DNA from: Hevea brasiliensis
Taxonomy: Eukaryota; Streptophyta; Magnoliopsida; Malpighiales; Euphorbiaceae
Length of the DNA stretch: 64,000 bases
Assembly (NCBI RefSeq): GCF_030052815.1
Contig: NC_079501.1
Coordinates: 89,198,296 to 89,262,295 of the forward strand
Direction of reading: 5' to 3'
This document shows positions 1 through 10,140 of this stretch, one piece after another (position 1 is the first letter of the stretch; the number at the start of each line of letters is the position of its first letter). Below the pieces are notes generated by a model that did no database searches, was not told where the DNA came from, and saw nothing but the letters and a program-made list of their open reading frames with translations. The position numbers and the translations under genes were made by a program.

Positions 1-31
<31 letters not shown>

Positions 32-350
32 CTGGTCCTCTCTCTACCCATAAGGTCACGCACATTCTCTTTCATAAAGTCAAAGATAATAGGGTCATCT
101 CAAGAAAGTCTTCCATCGCTAAATTCTTGTGTGTGAATAAAGAAGGGTCAAGAGGGAGAAATCAGTTAATTAAATCAAAGGGTCTCTCTCAATTATTAGC
201 ATGGCTAAATTAAACTCCGCATCAGGTGCACTTTCTAGACCTGTGAGAATTTATTTGTTCAAGATTCATTATTAGGGTGATGGTTGAATCTTATGTTTAT
301 GATTCACATTATATTTATGATTATTATGATCTATTCAGATTTATTTTACA
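1..350 (+). repeat. 5' LTR of copia element (partial)
   Basis: It aligns with 5771-6120 from the (AT)n run through to the shared end TTTATTTTACA. About 190 bases of the LTR lie left of the window, judged from the 536-bp right copy. Confidence 0.92.
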
Positions 351-352
351 TG

Positions 353-366
353 TGGTATCAGAGCCC
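353..366 (+). other. Primer-binding site (initiator tRNA-Met type)
   Basis: TGGTATCAGAGCC lies two bases after the end of the 5' LTR. This is the usual minus-strand primer site of plant copia elements, complementary to the 3' end of initiator tRNA-Met. Confidence 0.9.
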
Positions 367-1320
367 TAGGTTTTGAACAATTAAATTTCTCTATTAAATT
401 TATGGTGATGAACATAATATTAAAGATCTTACTTGTTATTAGATATGGGTAGGATTAAAGTGTAGATCGTGAAAGTTTTATGATTAATGTTAAAAATTAA
501 AATAATATTATTAAAATTTGACCCAATTAAATTTTGGGCATGAAGATTATTAACACAACGAAAAATCGTGTTATAAAATGATTTAAGTTTAAGATTATAT
601 TTTCGCAAAAGAAGAAATAAATTAAAAGAAATAAAAAAAATATTTTCTACCCAATCTAATTAAGATTTATAATTAAACCTAATGAATGAATAAATATTAG
701 GTTTATTAAGATACATAATTTATATGCATGTCTTATGATATTTGTTTTAATTTTTAATCACCAAAGTGGCCAAATTAAAATAAAATAAAAATAATAGTTT
801 GTTAGTCACCAAAGTGGCCAAACTATGAATGATGTTTATATGCATATAAAAATTATCAATTATCCATATTAATAGATAGATATGATGAAAAATGGATTAA
901 TTGATACTCATTAGTCATCAGAACTTAAAGATTTTACTCAAAAGTAAATTAATTATTCTATGATAGTGAGAATTATAAGGACAATAATATTTTATCAAAT
1001 ATATATTGGATGTCCAAAGACAACATGTATATTTGATGCAAGTTAATTATTGTCCAATCAAGTTTAAAGGCATTTAATTTAGGATAGTATATTATAGTAT
1101 CTACCCAAAGGAGAACTATAATATACTCTAATTATTAAAGTTATCTGAATCTATTTTGAGCATATAAATATAATATTGCAGCTTTTCTCTTCATTCACAA
1201 GCTTAATATGTTATTGTTTTAATGGGTTGAACTTCTTTGAATAGTGTGAGCAAGTCAAGTTCCATTTAGGTGTCTTGGACCTTGACTTCTCATTATTGGA
1301 AAGTTAACTCGCTACTATTA

Positions 1321-1900
1321 TGGATACAAGTAGTGAGGAAGAGAAGTTATACCATAAGCAATAGGAATTGGTAAACAAATTGAGCCTTATGTTTTTGCGA
1401 ATGACTATTGCCAATGACATTAAGACTATTATTCTGAAGCTAAGTCACTCACTAGTACTCTAATGGCATAACTTATGACCATAAAGTATGATGGATCAAA
1501 GAGTATGCAAGAGCACATTATTGAAATGAGTGATATTGCAGCAAGGCTAAAGACTTTAAGGATGACGGTTAATGATTCCCTCTTGGTGTAGTTCATTATG
1601 AATTCATTACCTCTTGAATATGGGCTATTTCAAATTAACTATAACACTATTGAGGATAAGTAGAATGGTAATGAATTGGCCAATAAGCTAGTTTAGGAGG
1701 AAATAAGGTTGAAAAATCAAGGGACTCATTTTGTCAATATTTTAGGTCAAAAAGCTAATAAGGGACTTAAGTTAAAGCTTACAAGTTTAAAAAGAAAAAG
1801 AAATGATCTTCAAATGTTACTTAAGCTAAGGAAAGGAATAAATGGTAGTATGACACTATCAAAAAGATTGCCTGAAAAATAAAGCTTGATTTGAAAAGAA
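1321..1900 (+). pseudogene. copia gag remnant
   Basis: Conceptual translation around 1470-1790 gives a copia capsid-like stretch: EHIIEMSDIAARLKTL, then MNSLPLEYG, then a KNQGTH-like segment, typical of the UBN2/gag domain. At least three in-frame stops interrupt it (near 1462, 1590, 1663). The usual CCHC zinc knuckle after it is not preserved; only a short DCLKN-like residue run near 1865 hints at it. No functional capsid could be made. Confidence 0.75.
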
Positions 1901-1938
1901 AGGTAATCTTTATGCTTATGTATATTTCCAATTAAACT

Positions 1939-2330
1939 TATTTGAAGTTCCTAATAATACTTGATGGCTTGATTTTGATACTACTATTTATGTCTCCAAT
2001 GTGATGAAAAAATTTCTTATGGTCTAAACAGAAAACCCAACTAAGACTTCCTATTTATGGGGAACCATATGAAGGCTCTTATTGAAAGCATAGAGACTTA
2101 CCGTTTGGTCTAACCTAATGGCTATCAACTAGACCTATTAAAAACCTTCTATGTGCTTTCAATTTCTAGAAATGATGAATTTACGTTCAATGTTAAGTTT
2201 GGGCATGGATGTTTCAGTTTATTTAATAATAATGATAATTCCATTATTATTTTTGGAATTCTTACTGATGATCTATAAATACTGAAACAATGATGATAAT
2301 TTTGTTGAATCCTTGCTTATCACTTATAGC
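1939..2330 (+). pseudogene. copia protease region remnant
   Basis: The stretch after gag reads WLDFDTTIYVSN in one frame, which matches the position of the copia aspartic protease active-site segment (normally D-S/T-G). The catalytic triplet is altered and stops follow, so it is inactive. The assignment rests on order in the element and weak similarity. Confidence 0.5.
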
Positions 2331-2373
2331 AATATTAAAATTAAATATAGTAAGCTGAATTAGAATTTTGTTT

Positions 2374-3450
2374 TCTTGTGGCATAAGCGTTTAGGTCACA
2401 TATCCGAAGAAAGATTAGAAAGGTCAATAAAGAATGAGATTCTATCGAGTTTAGATATTATTGATCTTGATATGTGCGGATTGCATTAAGAGAAAGCAGA
2501 CCAAACACAATAAGAAAGAAGCCACAAGAAGTAGTAAACTTTTTAAAATTATACACACTGATATAGGTAGGCCTTTTAATACTCCATCTTTTGGTGGACG
2601 AAAATACTTTATTACCTTTATTGATGATTTTTCATGTTGTGAACATATTTATTTGCTCAATAAAAAATCTCAATCAATAAATGCACTTGAAGTGTACAAA
2701 AATGAGGTTGAGAGGTAATTAGACAGAAAAGTGAAAATAGTAAGGTCAGATAGAGGTAGTGAATACTATGGGAAACACACTGAAATGGGACAATGTCATG
2801 GTCCATTTGTAAAGTTCTTAGAAAGTTATAACATATGTGCACAATATACTATGCCAAGTACTCCTTAATAAAATGAGGTGGCGAAAAGGCAAAATCGGAC
2901 TTTAATGAATATGGTTAGGAGTTTGATGAGTAACTCTTTTTTACCTATATCTTTGTGGATATATACACTTAAAACCGCTATATACTTGTTAAATAGGATT
3001 TCTAGTAAGGCAGTCTCAAAAATACCTTATGAATTATGGATTGGAAGGAAACCTAGTTTAAGGCACCATCATGTTTGGGGTTGTTGAGCGAAAGCAAGAA
3101 TTTATAATCCACATAAAAAGAAATTAGATTCTCGAATGATAAGTGGACACTTTATTGGTTATCCAAAGAAATCTAAAGGATATACGTTTTATGTTCCAAA
3201 CCATAGTCCAAAAATTATGGAAACTTGTAATGCATGATTCCTTGAAAATGGTGAAGTTAGTGGGAGTGTTGAGAGACAGGATGTGGATATACAAGAAAAT
3301 GAAATTGATTTTCATGTGCCTATTAAAGTTCCAATATCCACTCCAACTCTACATGTTGTTCCAGCAGTTGTTAAAGGACCTAACAATGCTACATAACAAA
3401 ATGATGAAGCACATTCTGAAGAAGCTAACCCATAAAGAGCCAATTAAGGT
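2374..3450 (+). pseudogene. copia integrase remnant
   Basis: The region opens with a GAG-pre-integrase zinc finger: WHKRLGH (two His), then CADCIKRK (Cys-x2-Cys). The catalytic core follows with HTDIGRPF (first Asp), FIDDFS, RSDRGSEY (second Asp) and NRTLMNMVRSLM; the Glu that should precede this motif is replaced in a stretch with two stop codons near 2866-2870. Then come SLWIYTLKTAIYLLNR and IPYELWIGRKP, typical of copia integrase C-terminal parts. Stops at 2716, 2866, 3085 and 3235 interrupt the frame. Retroviral-type integrases join the cDNA to host DNA; this copy cannot. Confidence 0.88.
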
Positions 3451-3462
3451 GAACCGCAAGAA

Positions 3463-4544
3463 ATGCCATTAAGAAGATCTCAAAGAGAAAGGAGATCGAC
3501 AATTGCTGATGATTACGTGGTTTACTTGCAAGAGTCAGATTTTGATATAGGAATTGATAAAGATCTAGTTTCCTTTTCACAAGCTATAGAAAGTAATGGG
3601 TCTGATAAGTGGTTAGATGCCATAAAAGATGAGTTAAAATCTATGGAACAAAACAAAGTGTGGGATCTCGTCGAATTGCCTAAAGGATCTAAACGAGTTG
3701 GGTGTAAATGGGTCTTTAAGACCAAGTGTGACTCGAATGGCAAAATTGAACGATATAAAGCAAGACTTGTTGCCAAGGGTTATACTTAGAAGGATGGCAT
3801 TGACTATAAAGAAACATTTTCACCAGTCTCAAAGAAAGACTCATTAAGAATTATCATGGCATTAGTGGCTCATTATGACTTAGAGTTACACCAAATAGAT
3901 GTGAAAATTGCACCAAATAGATGTGAAAATAGCCTTTCTAAATGAAGAACTTGAAGAGGAAGTTTATATGGACCAACCTAAAGGTTTCTCAGTTGAAGGA
4001 AAAGGTCATATGGTGTGTAAACTTAAGAAATCAATACACATACTTAAGTAAGCTTCCCACTAGTGGTATATTAAGTTTAATAATACCATAAAGTCTTTTG
4101 ATTTAAAGAAAAAGTCATTAATTGATGTATATATATCTTAAGATCAGTGGAAGTATGTTTATTTTCTTAATTCTGTATATTTTCTTAATTCTGTATATTT
4201 TCTTAATTCTGTATGTTGATGATATCTTATTTGCTGCAAATGATTTGGGCATATTACGTGAGACTAAATATTTTCTATCAATGAATTTTGAAATGAAAGA
4301 TATAGGAAAGGCATCCTTTGTGATTAGAATAGAAATATTCCACAATAGATCACAAGTACTATTGGGATTATCTCAGAAAGCCTATATTGATAGAATTCTA
4401 GAGAGATTTAATATGCATAAATGTTCAGTAGGAATTGTTGCCATACAAAAGAGAATAAATTCAGTCTCAATCAATGTCCAAAGAATGATGTGGAACGTAA
4501 AGAAATGGAATCAATTCCTTATGCTTCAATTGTGGAAAATTTGA
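3463..4544 (+). pseudogene. copia reverse transcriptase remnant
   Basis: From 3463 a linker RRSQRERR leads into the copia RT: WLDAIKDELKSME, VWDLVELPKG, CKWVFKTKCDSNG and RYKARLVAKGYT, then a stop at 3787. A 22-base direct duplication (3889-3910 repeated at 3911-3931) shifts the frame in the next segment. The catalytic YVDD motif is at about 4215, in another frame, preceded by an 18-base unit repeated three times (4161-4214) that adds residues in frame. It continues with MNFEMKDIGKASFVIRIE and QKAYIDRILERFNM. The enzyme would copy element RNA into DNA; it is clearly inactive here. Confidence 0.92.
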
Positions 4545-4559
4545 TGTATGCTTAAACCT

Positions 4560-5152
4560 GTATAATTCTTTATACTGGAATTGATAACTAGAAAGCTGCA
4601 AAGAAAGTTTTATGGTATCTGTAATGAACTAAAGATTTCATACTCACTTACAGGATATCTAATCATTTAGAAGTGATTGGATATTCAGATTCAGATTTAG
4701 CTGGATGTGTTGACAATAAAAGTTTATTTCGGCTACTTGTTCTTATTAGTTGAAGGAATAGTATTATAAAAAAAAATACCGAAAAATAGTCTGTCATTAT
4801 TTCATCCATTATGAAAATAAAATTTATGACATGTTTTTAAGTTATAATTCATGCATTATGGATGCAGAACTTTATCTCAAGACTTGGGATAGTCGACACC
4901 ATTAGCAAGCCGCTGATAATTTATTATGATAATTTCGCAGCAGTATTTTCTTCAAGAACGACAAATATTCGAAGGGTGCCAAACATATGGAATTAAAGTA
5001 TTTTGCCGTTAAGGAAGAAGTTCAGAAACGAAGAGTATCTATTGAGCACATTAATATTGATCTCATGATTGCACATCCATTGACTAAAGGCTTACAACCT
5101 AAGACATTTAAAGAACATGTGCTTAGAATGGGTCTTGGTTTTATTAATTAAT
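4560..5152 (+). pseudogene. copia RNase H remnant
   Basis: Segments resembling copia RNase H are readable in shifting frames: a YSDSDLAG-like stretch near 4680-4705, then KHMELKYF near 4982 and IEHINIDLMIAHPLTKGL near 5040-5093, ending with FKEHVLRMG before the stop at about 5149. Copia RNase H typically ends with a DxLTKxL segment; here the Asp is His. Stops and indels make it nonfunctional. Confidence 0.8.
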
Positions 5153-5299
5153 GATGTGTTAGCTTTGACACTCTGAGCTCATTGATATGTTTCTGATATA
5201 TATTAAAGTATTTCCTATTTCTCATGATTGTGTACACATAATATTTTGAGTGAATGATAACAGGAAAAGTCTTTTCAAGACATTATTGTGGACCGTGAT

Positions 5300-5302
<3 letters not shown>

Positions 5303-5368
<66 letters not shown>
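5303..5368. repeat. (AT)n microsatellite inside the copia 3' untranslated region
   Basis: About 66 bases of uninterrupted AT dinucleotides sit between the RNase H remnant and the polypurine tract. Confidence 0.97.
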
Positions 5369-5370
<2 letters not shown>

Positions 5371-5575
5371 ATTATGTACCTACTATGGTAAGTTGCTAGT
5401 GTTGTGGTATATGGAAGGGAGTATGTGATTAAACAATGTACAACCGCCATAACCCACACTTAGTAATTTATTATAGGAAGGTAATTATGAAGTACATTAT
5501 GGAAAGGATTTGTTTATTTTATGCGCGCCTAATGTTTATGTTATTAAAGTTTATATCACTTAATTATTGTGCCAA

Positions 5576-5584
5576 GTGGGAGAA
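5576..5584 (+). other. Polypurine tract of the copia element
   Basis: AGTGGGAGAA directly precedes the TG start of the 3' LTR, where plus-strand priming occurs in LTR retrotransposons. Confidence 0.8.
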
Positions 5585-6120
5585 TGTAAGATTTTGTCCA
5601 GTAATTAATATTACATATGGGCCAAAATCAATTCCTTTAATGTGGCCCAATATTAATTGATATTTATTTTAATTAATACAAATCCTAATTGTACAAGGAT
5701 TACTCTAATTAAAGTAAATCATAATTCTAATTATATAAGGATACTTGATGGACATATTAGATTAAGTCTTGGATATATATATATATATGTATATATATAA
5801 GCTGGTCCTGTCTCTACCTATAAGATTACGCATATTCTCTTTCACAAATTCAGAGATAATAGGGTTATCTCAAGAAAGTTTTCCTTCACTAAATTCTTGT
5901 GTGTGAATAAAGAAGGGTTAAGAGGGAGAAATCAGTTTATTAAATCAAAGGGTCTCTCTCAATTATTAGCATGGCTAAATTAAACTCCTCATCAGGTATA
6001 CTTTCTAGATCTGTGAGAATTTATTTGTTCAAAATCCATTATTAGGGTGATGGTTGAATCTGATGTTTATGATTCACATTATGTTTATGATTATTATGAT
6101 CTATTTAGATTTATTTTACA
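5585..6120 (+). repeat. 3' LTR of copia element (536 bp)
   Basis: It starts TGTAAGATTT after the purine tract and ends TTTATTTTACA, at the same base as the 5' copy. It includes a short (AT)n tract around 5771-5800 that is also present, longer, at the window start. Confidence 0.93.
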
Positions 6121-6677
6121 TCATTCTCTTCATTTATCTTTAATATCAATTTTCTTCTTTTTTTTTTCCTTTTCATTTATACCTTTTTTTTTATTTCATT
6201 TTCCCTCATTTCATTCTTTCTTCAATTTTATTTCATTGTTTTCTCATTTTCTTCCTTTTATCTTTCACTTTATTTTTCTCTTATGTTTTTTATTTCATTT
6301 TTCTCTTTTTTTTATTTTCTTTCATTTTCTTTTATTTCATTTTGCTCTTATCTTTTTTTTTTGTTCATAAATCTTTCTTCATTTTAATTTTTAGTATTAA
6401 TTTAATTTTTAGTAATTTTTATTATAATATAGTTATGGGAATTTCTGTTTAATTTATTTTTATTGCTAAGTTTTTGATAATATTTTTATATTGTTTTGAG
6501 TATTAATGTATTTTTTTAGTAATATATTAATAAATTTTTTAGAAATTTATTTTTTAATATTTTTATTATAATATAATGATAAATTTCCACTTGTATTTTT
6601 TATTAGCAATTTTGTTTTTAATATTTTTATATTTATTTTATAATGTTAGTAATAGTATTTATATTATATTTTTTTAG

Positions 6678-7175
6678 TGATATAGCTCTTCAAAATATAT
6701 ATAATTAATTCAGTAAGATAGGTTTTTGGATAGTCCATGAGGCTAATCAAATTTAATGGTTCGGCAATAAAATTTATTTAATCGGTTCAACTACTGTCAG
6801 ATCCACTCAATAAAAGGAAAGAATTTTGATTAAAAATAAGCAATCTTGGTTGGATTGTCAAATATAACAATACCTATAATTATGCACTATAAATAGAAAT
6901 ATAATCATATAATTATGCTAACTAATAATATCCATATAATTACATAGTTGACTTATCATAACCAATCATTGTCTATGTCTTATGTAAAGATATTAGATTA
7001 TCTATGAAAGTAAGTTCCTTTCTCCCTAATCAATCTTATTCACCATTCTTTCATATCAGCTCTAATTTAAGTGTTGAAGGGTCCTTATAGGATAAACCTA
7101 ATGCTTGGACCTCTGACCAATTTGTTATCTGTTTTGTAGGTCCATACCCACAATGGATTTTTATGGATCGCATCA
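6678..7175 (+). repeat. 5' LTR of non-autonomous element
   Basis: It matches 9643-10140 along its whole length, including the internal phrase CTTTCTCCCTAATCAATC and the end GGATYGCATCA-type terminus. Confidence 0.93.
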
Positions 7176-7176
7176 G

Positions 7177-7192
7177 TGGCACCGTCTATGAG
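7177..7192 (+). other. Primer-binding site, TGGCACCGTC type
   Basis: TGGCACCGTCTATGAG starts two bases after the 5' LTR. Its first bases resemble the tRNA-Asp-type primer site (TGGCGCCGT) of many plant gypsy elements, with one transition. Confidence 0.75.
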
Positions 7193-7769
7193 AAATGATA
7201 CAAAAAAATTGTGTCTCACCCTCTCTATATCTATTAGAAAAACCAGATCCGACCACCTTTCTACTTGTTATTTGGACTCAAAATGGGAGATGGGATCAAA
7301 TTCAAGTGGATGGCTTATGATTTATTACAACCTAGTCAAGAAATTCTGTCATGGATGCTCAAGAATTCTTTGAAAATAACTTAAGGTTAGTCAGTTTATT
7401 TTTCTTCTGCCTTATTTTGTCCAAACAAGGCTTGAATAAAATGTTTTGGCTTAATGCCTTTTGTGTTATTTTATTTGAGTTCCAAACCCATATAACATGT
7501 TGATTTTAAATATCGAAACATGAATAGATCAAGAAATTAATTTCTTTTACACTCATTTAGAATTGGACTGTTTGAACCCAATATAGAGGGCCTTGGTTTT
7601 GCCCTGCATTAGTTGCTGGGGAATGAACTAGAACGACGTGTCATGGCTGCATCTTTGGCCAACTTGAGGAAGAAAAAGCTCGTGAATAGAGAGCGTTGTT
7701 TTTGGCTTAATTCTATTTTTTTTTTTTCAAAGAATAGAGTGTCCTTAGTTTTGCTTTATTATTTCAACA

Positions 7770-8260
7770 TTGCCACCATTGATTTGCTAGTTATATCTTA
7801 TTTTTGTTAAATATTTCAAAGTTGCCACCACCTGGTTAGATGTGATCTTGCGTGAATTTACGTAAACTGCATGAACTAAATGAAATCATAAATGGCAGTC
7901 TTGGAAACTTGTGATAATTGCAAACTTACCACAGTAATAATGAGATTTGGATTTTGTTGTAAGTATGCCACCCTTTATTTGTTATAAGGGAGCTATTGAT
8001 TTTATTTAAAATTACAAAAAGACCATCGATATGTTATATTGATTTTGTTTAAATTCACCACCGTTTCTTGACATGTGAGATGCCTTAGTTGTAAGTCATA
8101 TTTACAAAGTTGCCATTATTCTTTGCTATAAAGAAAAATCTTGACTTGTACACATAGTTACATGGATAGCCACTGGCCATTGAATGCTCAAGTTGGTTAA
8201 ATTTGCAACTATGCTATTGAATATTTGCTGAATTAAATTCTCATCAAGTTGCCATTGGTA
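7770..8260 (+). repeat. Dispersed GCCACCATT-like motif in the element interior
   Basis: Variants such as TTGCCACCATTGATTTG, GTTGCCACCACC, TATGCCACCCTTTATTT, GTTGCCATTATTC and GTTGCCATTGG recur about seven times over 500 bases, roughly every 60-100 bases. The remaining sequence between them is not clearly repeated. No protein product is recognised. Confidence 0.5.
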
Positions 8261-8989
8261 TTATTGCCTATGATTTTATTGGAGAACCACAGTGAGGCGT
8301 GGAGATAGGGATTAAAATAATTAATGATTTTTGATAAATATATTTAAATAGAAGAGGTTTCAGATTTTAAAATGTGACTTATATTGGGCTCTTTTGAAGA
8401 TTAGAATGAAAATTATTTAAATATAAAATTGAGGCCAATTATATAAATTTAATTAGATTAAATTATTTAGTCTAATATTACTTTATTCTATTAAAAATTG
8501 TTTTGCAGATTACATCTTCAATATTGATTTTGGTTCTCCATTAGCTCTTAGTGTTGTAGGCTTTAGCCTTTAATTGAATTTATAAATGCCAATGCATACA
8601 TAAAATGTATGTATGTACATACACAAAACATTACTTCCAAGTCTTCTTTAAAATTGAAGACCTTTATCATAGTCAAAATCAAATTCTAGACTTTCATTGA
8701 AATGTGCAATACATGTTTGATAAATTACATATTGAGAAATCTTGGATAAATTTACAATATGTATTATATGGATTATCTTCATAAATATGTTTATGCAAGA
8801 ATAATTTTGTAGGTAAGAAAAGGCTAATAACTTCAAAACAAAGGTCAACGGCTTCCAGTCAAAGGTCCAAAACCTCCAAGCAAAGGTTCTTAAGAACTAA
8901 GGACAGACTGGAGCCCCAGCTCCCGCCTCCATCACAGGCTTGGATACCTAGGTCTTGCCTCTATTATAAGCTCAAAAGAGACTCACTCT

Positions 8990-9430
8990 AGCGATCTTCG
9001 CTCATAAGACTTGAAAAGACACTCAAATACCTAAATAAGGCAATAAGACCTGAAAAAGGCAGTGAAACCTTAATGAGACACTAAAGACCTGAATAAGATA
9101 ATAAGACCTAAAAAGGCAGTGAGACCTGATTAAGGCACCAAACACTTCAATGATGTACTAAAGACCTTAATAATACTGAAAGACCAGAGAAAGACAATTA
9201 GACCTGAATAAGACACCAAAGACCTGCAAAGACACTCTAAGACCTGCAAAAGCACTCTAAGACCTAAAAAGACATTTTAAGACCTGCAAAGGTACTCTAA
9301 AACGTGCAAAGGCATAAGACTTAAAAAAGGAATCTAAGACCTGAAAAATACACGTAAGGCTTGAAAAAGGCACCTAAGACGATCATTACCCACCTAAGAC
9401 CCGAAAAGACACGTAGGCGAATTAAAAAGC
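8990..9430 (+). repeat. Degenerate short tandem repeats (AAGACCTG units)
   Basis: Units containing AAGACCTGAAAA or AAGACCTGCAAA recur over about 440 bases. The most regular part is 9222-9301, where a 20-base period (GACCTGCAAAGACACTCTAA and variants) repeats four times. It lies in the interior of the non-autonomous LTR element, shortly before its 3' LTR. Confidence 0.8.
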
Positions 9431-9642
9431 CCCGAAGAGGCTAAGAAAGCGATAGTTCACCAAGATGACAGGCTTCAACGGCCAATCTAAAGACAATAGT
9501 CCACCACTTGAAAATTATTAAAGTAATAATTTGTCATTTACAATTTATCAAGACGATAGTCCACACTCAAAAAATTTTAGGGCGATGGCCAGAGTTTCGA
9601 CATTTAAATGAACATAAAGATTCATACTCGAGAGGAAACTAA

Positions 9643-10140
9643 TGATATATATAGCTCTCCAAAATATATATAATTAATTAAGTAATTTGGATTTTCAGAG
9701 AGCCTATGAGGCTAATCATATTTAATGGTTCAGCCATAAAATTCATTTTATCGGTTTAACTACTATAAGACCTACTCAATAAAAGGAAAGAATCTTGATT
9801 AAAGATAAGTAATCTTGATGGATTACCAAACATAACAATGCCTATAATTATACAATATAAATAAAAATATAATCATATAATTATGCTAGTTAATAATATT
9901 CATATAATTATACAGTTGATTTACCATAATCAATAATTGTTTAAAAGAGATCATATTATTTACAAAGGTAAGTTCCTTTCTCCCTAATCAATCTTATTCA
10001 CCATTTGCTCGTATCGACTCTAACTTTAGTGTCGGAGAGTCATTACAGGACAAACTCGATGGACTTCTGACCCATTTCTTATATGTTTTGCGGGTCCATT
10101 GCTAGTCCATACTCATAATGAATTTTTATGGACTGCATCA
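9643..10140 (+). repeat. 3' LTR of non-autonomous element
   Basis: Second copy of the 498-bp LTR; the TTTAG duplication follows at 10141-10145. Confidence 0.93.

Larger units (their letters stand above)
1..6120 (+). mobile_element. Ty1/copia LTR retrotransposon, degraded, 5' end outside the window
   Basis: Two direct copies of one LTR flank remnants of gag, protease, integrase, reverse transcriptase and RNase H in the copia order (integrase before RT). The left LTR is cut by the window start. A primer-binding site complementary to initiator tRNA-Met follows it, and a purine-rich tract precedes the right LTR, which starts TGTAAG and ends TTACA. The coding region has many stops and frame changes, so the element is dead. 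My hand count finds about two dozen mismatches over roughly 320 aligned LTR bases, so the insertion is not recent. The base string after the right LTR starts TCATT; the matching left target site is out of view. Confidence 0.93.
6678..10140 (+). mobile_element. Complete non-autonomous LTR retrotransposon (TRIM/LARD-like), TSD TTTAG
   Basis: Two LTRs of about 498 bp (6678-7175 and 9643-10140) start TGATATA and end GCATCA. The 5-bp TTTAG is present immediately before (6673-6677) and after (10141-10145), a perfect target duplication. A primer-binding-like TGGCACCGTCTATGAG starts two bases after the 5' LTR, and the purine-rich GAGAGGAAACTAA precedes the 3' LTR. The 2.47-kb interior holds no gag or pol similarity in any frame, so it must have been moved by another element's proteins. 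The interior has two zones of degenerate short repeats. Its primer site resembles that of some gypsy elements, so the helper is probably Ty3/gypsy (inference). Confidence 0.92.

Noticed and set aside
6047..6370. Open frame of 107 codons, mostly Phe, Ser, Leu
   Set aside because: It is translation of the pyrimidine-rich block of the CACTA-like element; low complexity and no motif.
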